Shown: positions 32,650 through 36,195 of the stretch, one piece after another
Numbering within the stretch: the stretch's first letter is position 1
How the letters are laid out: every line of letters begins with the position of its first letter
NCBI GenBank assembly: GCA_910578075.1
Contig: CAJTPK010000029.1
Coordinates: 1-36,195, forward strand
From: an uncultured Muribaculaceae bacterium
Lineage (GTDB): Bacteria > Bacteroidota > Bacteroidia > Bacteroidales > Muribaculaceae
Direction of reading: 5' to 3'
DNA: 36,195 bases
Notes under the pieces: model-generated
Told to the model about the DNA's origin: nothing
What the model saw: only the letters and a program-made list of their open reading frames with translations
Databases searched by the model: none
Translations under genes and position numbers: made by a program

Positions 32650-33092
32650 AAATTGTCAGAGGATTCAACATCACCGCTGAGGGCTATTTTCATTTCGGAA
32701 GTTGCGATCATGCTGTCACCTGATATGACATTGGCTTTTACAAGGGTCATCCCGAACACCTCTTCAATCACTTCAATGGATGTGGTGATCTTTTCGCCTA
32801 TGGATGGCAGACGATGTAAGGTAAGGTTACGCAATGCACCGATGAAACCGAACTGAATCCTTTTTTGCAGGATATATTTATTGACATATCCGATGCGTGC
32901 CGCGCATGTCTGCGCGATATTCTCAATTATGCCCGAGGCTGTGAAGAATCCGTTTTCAACAAAGATATTATCCTCCCTGATGACAGTTTGCGTTGTGGTT
33001 ACCCTTTCATCAAAATGAGTAAGCATGCCAACCATTACAAACGGTTCCTGTTGAGGCAGCAATTCGTGTATGTCAATTTTCTCAAGTTCCAT
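32646..33092 (-). CDS. Hotdog dehydratase-like protein, ApeP/FabZ-related
   Basis: A 148-residue hotdog-fold protein. HELLPQQEPFVMVGML opens the fold and GIIENIAQTCAARIGY carries Glu57 at the place of the FabZ glutamate. The FabZ histidine segment (GHFPG) is replaced by FTASG, so the histidine is missing. It is the counterpart of the dehydratase at 26159, which has the histidine but not the glutamate; the two may form one mixed enzyme, as proposed for ApeI and ApeP. A -7 box lies just before its start. Confidence 0.83.
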   Translation of the reverse strand: MELEKIDIHELLPQQEPFVMVGMLTHFDERVTTTQTVIREDNIFVENGFFTASGIIENIAQTCAARIGYVNKYILQKRIQFGFIGALRNLTLHRLPSIGEKITTSIEVIEEVFGMTLVKANVISGDSMIATSEMKIALSGDVESSDNL

Positions 33093-33100
33093 TAATTCCG

Positions 33101-33130
33101 CAAAATTACACTTTTTCCTTCTATCTACAG
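33101..33130 (-). promoter_or_regulatory. Possible internal promoter before the dehydratase gene
   Basis: TAATTTTG on the minus strand (33108-33101), with CTG (33130-33128) 19 bp upstream in place of TTG. It lies in the 32-bp gap between the acyltransferase stop and the dehydratase start, so any transcript from it would have almost no leader. Confidence 0.35.
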
Positions 33131-34045
33131 CACATTTTCTGCCCAGAAATCGAAATAATTATACCATTGGGCGGGATGCTTCCTTACTGTCTTTTCCAAC
33201 ATGTCGGCATATTGGTGTGCCAAGTCAAGTGCTTTTTCTCTGGTACTGTTACCTTTAGGACTGTCAAGGCGGCGCACTGTAACCATATATTTCTTCGCTC
33301 CTGTCTTCATGACCGCCACGAATAGCATCTCGGCATCTTTTGCCGCTCCAAGCTGGAAAGGTCCCATAGGAAATCTGGCGGTGTGTCCGAGAAAATCGAG
33401 GGCGAAATATTTCTGGGAGCCGAATATCCTGTCAGCGGGCATGCTCAGTATCTCACCATCGCTAATTGCCTGGTTGATAACGAAAAGATGCGACATGTCG
33501 GCTTTCATCGGAATCATGCGGATGTTGTTCTCTTCAAACATCTTGTTCCGGTTGTCCATGACGCTCTCTTTCTCTCCTCCGAACACTATTGCGTTGAATC
33601 GCTTCTCTTTTGCTTTCAGAGAATATCCGGCAAGCTCATAGTTGCCGATATGGGAACTGAGCTGAATGAATCCATCCGGTTGTCGGCACAGACGCACGAA
33701 TTCTTCATAACCATCAACTGTAAGGTTGAATCGTTTGCCCGCATACATGGCAAATCGGTCGATGACAACCTGAGAGAATGCACAATGGTTCTTATATGCC
33801 ATCCATGCTGCCTTCAGACGCCCGTATGCCATCCCTTTACGATAGAACCGGTATATAGCTTTGGTAGCTTTTGAGTTGACGATCATTGTAGGAGGGAGCA
33901 CGAAGATGAACGTGAAGATATACAGCAGCCTGACATCGATTATCCGCAATGACTGGATTAACCACCGGTGCATCCATCCGCTGCCATATGTCGTGCCAGC
34001 CCATTTGTCATGGTTCAATTCATTCTTCTTGTTGTTTCCCTCCAT
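33125..34045 (-). CDS. LpxL/HtrB-like acyltransferase
   Basis: A 306-residue inner membrane acyltransferase of the lipid A late-acyltransferase group. One hydrophobic segment lies at about 37-56. SSHIGNYELAG gives His132 and Glu137 (HX4E), and SMPADRIFGSQKYFALDFLGHTARFPMGPFQLG-type blocks are present in the middle. In polyene clusters such enzymes are thought to transfer the ACP-bound chain to a lipid or sugar acceptor. It follows ACP 2 by 15 bp. Confidence 0.87.
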   Translation of the reverse strand: MEGNNKKNELNHDKWAGTTYGSGWMHRWLIQSLRIIDVRLLYIFTFIFVLPPTMIVNSKATKAIYRFYRKGMAYGRLKAAWMAYKNHCAFSQVVIDRFAMYAGKRFNLTVDGYEEFVRLCRQPDGFIQLSSHIGNYELAGYSLKAKEKRFNAIVFGGEKESVMDNRNKMFEENNIRMIPMKADMSHLFVINQAISDGEILSMPADRIFGSQKYFALDFLGHTARFPMGPFQLGAAKDAEMLFVAVMKTGAKKYMVTVRRLDSPKGNSTREKALDLAHQYADMLEKTVRKHPAQWYNYFDFWAENVL

Positions 34046-34060
34046 TCGGATCAGGTCGGT

Positions 34061-34306
34061 TTATGCGTTTACCTTGCTTTCTATATAATTGTAGAAATCA
34101 TTGAGTGTGACAACACCTGCCATCTCTTCCGGCTTGATTTTAAAACCGAAATTTTTCTCTACAATAACCACGATATCTACGAAGTCAAGGCTGTCGATTC
34201 CTACATCCTCTTTCAGCTTGGCTTCGGGAAAGATTTTCTCCTCGTCAACTTCAAGATCCTCTATGAGGAAATCACGAACTTTGCTTTCTATTTCTTTTCT
34301 ATCCAT
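34061..34306 (-). CDS. Acyl carrier protein 2
   Basis: An 81-residue acyl carrier protein. VGIDSLDFVDIVVIVEKNFG holds the phosphopantetheine serine at residue 39. It differs clearly from ACP 1, and its place between the methyltransferase and the LpxL-like acyltransferase suggests it serves those steps. Two ACPs are also usual in APE clusters (ApeE and ApeF). Confidence 0.92.
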   Translation of the reverse strand: MDRKEIESKVRDFLIEDLEVDEEKIFPEAKLKEDVGIDSLDFVDIVVIVEKNFGFKIKPEEMAGVVTLNDFYNYIESKVNA

Positions 34307-34328
34307 TATATTTAAGTATATATGTTTA

Positions 34329-35426
34329 TTATTTTAGTGTGCACGTAATTATGCTATGTCCTTGTCCGAGACCATCGTGAATTTTCTCCACTTTGAGTCC
34401 TGCCTCTTCTATCAAACGTATCATATCCTCGGAATGATACATTTTGCTGTTGCCATTTGCTATGGCTGTAAAGTAAAGACTTGTTAGGGTGAGACATAAT
34501 GCGGCAGTCTCAAATCTCTGCCTGTCCCACAGAGTTTCCATTATATATAGCCTTGAGTCTTCATCCATCACTTTTGCGGCGCGTCGGAGGATGCTGACTA
34601 TCTGATTTTCGCTGAAGCAGTCGAGAAACTGGCTCATCCAGATGGCGTCAAATCTTCGCCCTTCCGGCATGTTGCTATTTTCGTCAAGTAGATTTATTCC
34701 GAGTCCGTCGATACGCTCCTCACCCTCTTTGCCGGCTATGTTTGATTTCATCATCCCGATCTGCTGCGGGAGGTCAAGGATAGTCACTTTCACATCTTTG
34801 TCATGCGCCACGCATCTCAGTGCCCATCGTCCGGTATTACCCCCAACGTCAAGCAGTGTGCCGGGGCGGTTGGAGAAGACAATCTCTAGAGCCTGGTCGA
34901 AAGAATGGTCGGAATAGAAATGGTCGAAATCAAACCAGCTTTTCTGTATATGTGCCGGTAAGGATGATAACCCTTCATACACAGTCGGCCAATCTCCTAA
35001 TGTCTTCAATCCGGATGGCTTCCCCTCTTTCAAGGCATTTTCAAGATCAAACCATCCGAGATAATTCACATCATGATTGAAGTTAATGTTCACCCGTGTT
35101 GCCGGGTCGTTGATGAGGAACCATCCGGTCTTTGAAATCCGGAACCTGTCGGTTTCCGGATCCACGAGGACTATGCCTATGCTTAATGATGCCTCCAGCA
35201 GGCACTTGGCTGCGTATGTAGAGAGGTTGGCTTTTTCTGCCACCTCGTTTATTGTCAAACCGTTTTCGCTGTCGCGAAGCAAATCCATTATGCCTGTCGA
35301 CAGCATTATGCGTGCCGTCTGAAAAACGGCGGGTCCAAAAGCGATAAACTCCGCGAGGCGTTGTGCCTCGCGGGCGTTCATCGTTTCTTTGGTATATTTC
35401 TCCCTTAATTCAGGAAACAGATTCAT
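34329..35426 (-). CDS. SAM-dependent O-methyltransferase, acetylserotonin/plant type
   Basis: A 365-residue methyltransferase. Residues 20-110 are a winged-helix dimerisation domain (TINEVAEKANLSTYAAKCLL); LLDVGGNTGRWALRC at 191-205 is the SAM-binding motif I; VTILDLPQQIGMMK and RFDAIWMSQFLDCFSE follow. Enzymes of this type methylate hydroxyl groups on aromatic rings, which fits a methoxylated aryl head group in the cluster's product. It lies 3 bp after the secreted-protein gene. Confidence 0.87.
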   Translation of the reverse strand: MNLFPELREKYTKETMNAREAQRLAEFIAFGPAVFQTARIMLSTGIMDLLRDSENGLTINEVAEKANLSTYAAKCLLEASLSIGIVLVDPETDRFRISKTGWFLINDPATRVNINFNHDVNYLGWFDLENALKEGKPSGLKTLGDWPTVYEGLSSLPAHIQKSWFDFDHFYSDHSFDQALEIVFSNRPGTLLDVGGNTGRWALRCVAHDKDVKVTILDLPQQIGMMKSNIAGKEGEERIDGLGINLLDENSNMPEGRRFDAIWMSQFLDCFSENQIVSILRRAAKVMDEDSRLYIMETLWDRQRFETAALCLTLTSLYFTAIANGNSKMYHSEDMIRLIEEAGLKVEKIHDGLGQGHSIITCTLK

Positions 35427-35429
35427 AGT

Positions 35430-35987
35430 TTATTTCGCTTTGCTAACAAGTTTTGCAAGATCTTTCGCAAGATCCTGATATGCCAGTATGCGGCGCGCCT
35501 CGTTTCCATATGCTGCGCTACCGGAACAATCGAATGATATGGAGGCTACCAGAGATTTGTCAGAAAGCTTGATCACATCTGCCGTACCTTCTATATGGGC
35601 ACCACGTGCGAATCCTCCGAATGCAATGGCTGCACCCAAAGAGCCGTAGTGGAATTTATCTACATGTATCACCAACTCATATTGTGCAGCATCCTCATCA
35701 TCTGTGATAAGTGCGTATTTCTTATCTTTCTTGTTGAAAAGGACATCAAATGCGGATTCTCCGGCTGCCACTTCGGCTGAATAGTCTCTTTGCCAGTCTG
35801 CTCCCTTTTCCTTAAGGAATTCGTCTACTGATTTATCTTCGATTGTCATCTTTGAATAATCCCAGGTCACAAGAACACGGGCATCAGGATTTTTGAGCTC
35901 TTTCATGCTTCCGCTCTTCACCTCGGCATCAGCCCATGCAGACAAAGAAATCAGGGTCGCTGCAAGCAGCATCATAAATTTTTTCAT
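35430..35987 (-). CDS. Exported protein of unknown function, first complete gene of the operon in view
   Basis: A 185-residue protein with a signal peptide (MKKFMMLLAATLISLSAWA). The mature part has DARVLVTWDYSKMTIEDKSVDEFL, a central YELVIHVDKFHYGSLGAAIAFGG stretch and a lysine-rich end. The GGFARGAHIEGTADVIKL section recalls proteins that sit in or near the outer membrane (DUF4410-like), but I cannot assign a family. No clear TAnnTTTG box is seen in the 64 bp before it, so it probably shares a transcript with the gene beyond. Confidence 0.78.
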   Translation of the reverse strand: MKKFMMLLAATLISLSAWADAEVKSGSMKELKNPDARVLVTWDYSKMTIEDKSVDEFLKEKGADWQRDYSAEVAAGESAFDVLFNKKDKKYALITDDEDAAQYELVIHVDKFHYGSLGAAIAFGGFARGAHIEGTADVIKLSDKSLVASISFDCSGSAAYGNEARRILAYQDLAKDLAKLVSKAK

Positions 35988-36051
35988 AATTGTTGTTTTT
36001 AATTGATGTTATTGAATTGAGCACATTGATATAATAACTATTGAGATCCGA

Positions 36052-36195
36052 TTATTTGGAATGATACACCAAGTCACACAGATATTCCGCAAGATCGCTG
36101 AAACACTGTTTCAACCCCGGATATCCCATTACTGCAGCTCCCATTATCGTTCCATTCATTTTCAGAATCTCTACTACGGCAAATGGCTCGGTTTC
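36052..36195 (-). CDS. C-terminus of a gene cut by the right window edge
   Basis: The minus strand stays open from the window end to TAA at 36054-36052, giving the last 47 residues of a protein: EPFAVVEILKMNGTIMGAAV, then YPGLKQCFSDLAEYLCDLVYHSK-like sequence. It has the amino acid make-up of real coding sequence. It is 64 bp upstream of the exported-protein gene and on the same strand, so it is probably the operon's preceding gene. No family recognised from so little. Confidence 0.6.
   Translation of the reverse strand, partial: ETEPFAVVEILKMNGTIMGAAVMGYPGLKQCFSDLAEYLCDLVYHSK

Overview
The window looks like a chromosomal segment of a Bacteroidales bacterium from the gut-type Bacteroidota, perhaps near Muribaculaceae; the family-level guess is weak. 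Evidence: Bacteroidota-style promoters (TTG or TTTG, about 19-20 bp, TAnnTTTG), GLPGLI (Porph_ging) proteins next to a TonB-receptor-like barrel, an ORF6N protein, the metY-metX-hom order, and a Bacteroidota-type aryl-polyene-like cluster. No insertion sequence, CRISPR array or phage block was seen.

Layout. 1-2550: a truncated tRNA-Arg(CCT) with its promoter, an ORF6N protein, a secreted glucosaminidase with LysM repeats, and a divergent cytidine deaminase. 2551-11583, all minus strand: six GLPGLI genes around one TonB-receptor-like protein, plus two nearly matching genes for small secreted proteins. Each small gene has its own promoter, is followed by a hairpin, and then by a GLPGLI gene. 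Paralogues are mosaic at the DNA level, and a repeat of about 220 bp spans two gene junctions. 11796-15672, plus strand: a methionine operon (metY, metX, hom) preceded by a 30-codon leader ORF with six Met codons in seven, a possible antiterminator segment and a strong intrinsic terminator. This is a classical ribosome-mediated attenuator rather than a riboswitch. 15683-16384: a HigBA-type toxin-antitoxin pair.

16514-36195, all minus strand: one long, tightly coupled operon, cut by the right edge. Nearly all junctions overlap or abut, many as ATGA. It resembles aryl polyene (APE)/flexirubin-type clusters: two acyl carrier proteins, one complete ketosynthase, a chain-length-factor-like partner, a ketosynthase with a C-terminal extension, two hotdog dehydratases, a thioesterase, an O-methyltransferase, an LpxL-type acyltransferase, a glycosyltransferase-acyltransferase fusion, LolA-like and MMPL-type transport proteins, a small EamA/SMR-like membrane protein and a PaaK-like ligase. 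Less expected are two tandem CrtI/retinol-saturase-like flavoproteins and a secreted alpha/beta hydrolase. No ketoreductase or aromatic ammonia-lyase is visible; they may lie beyond the right edge or elsewhere.

Working model: the ligase or an unseen enzyme supplies an aryl starter. The ACP-bound chain is extended and dehydrated, methylated and possibly altered by the flavoproteins, attached to a glycolipid-like anchor by the acyl- and glycosyltransferases, and moved outward by the EamA-like, MMPL and LolA-like proteins. The most novel-looking items are the GLPGLI/small secreted protein modules and the Met leader attenuator; the polyene-like cluster is a recognisable type with unusual parts.
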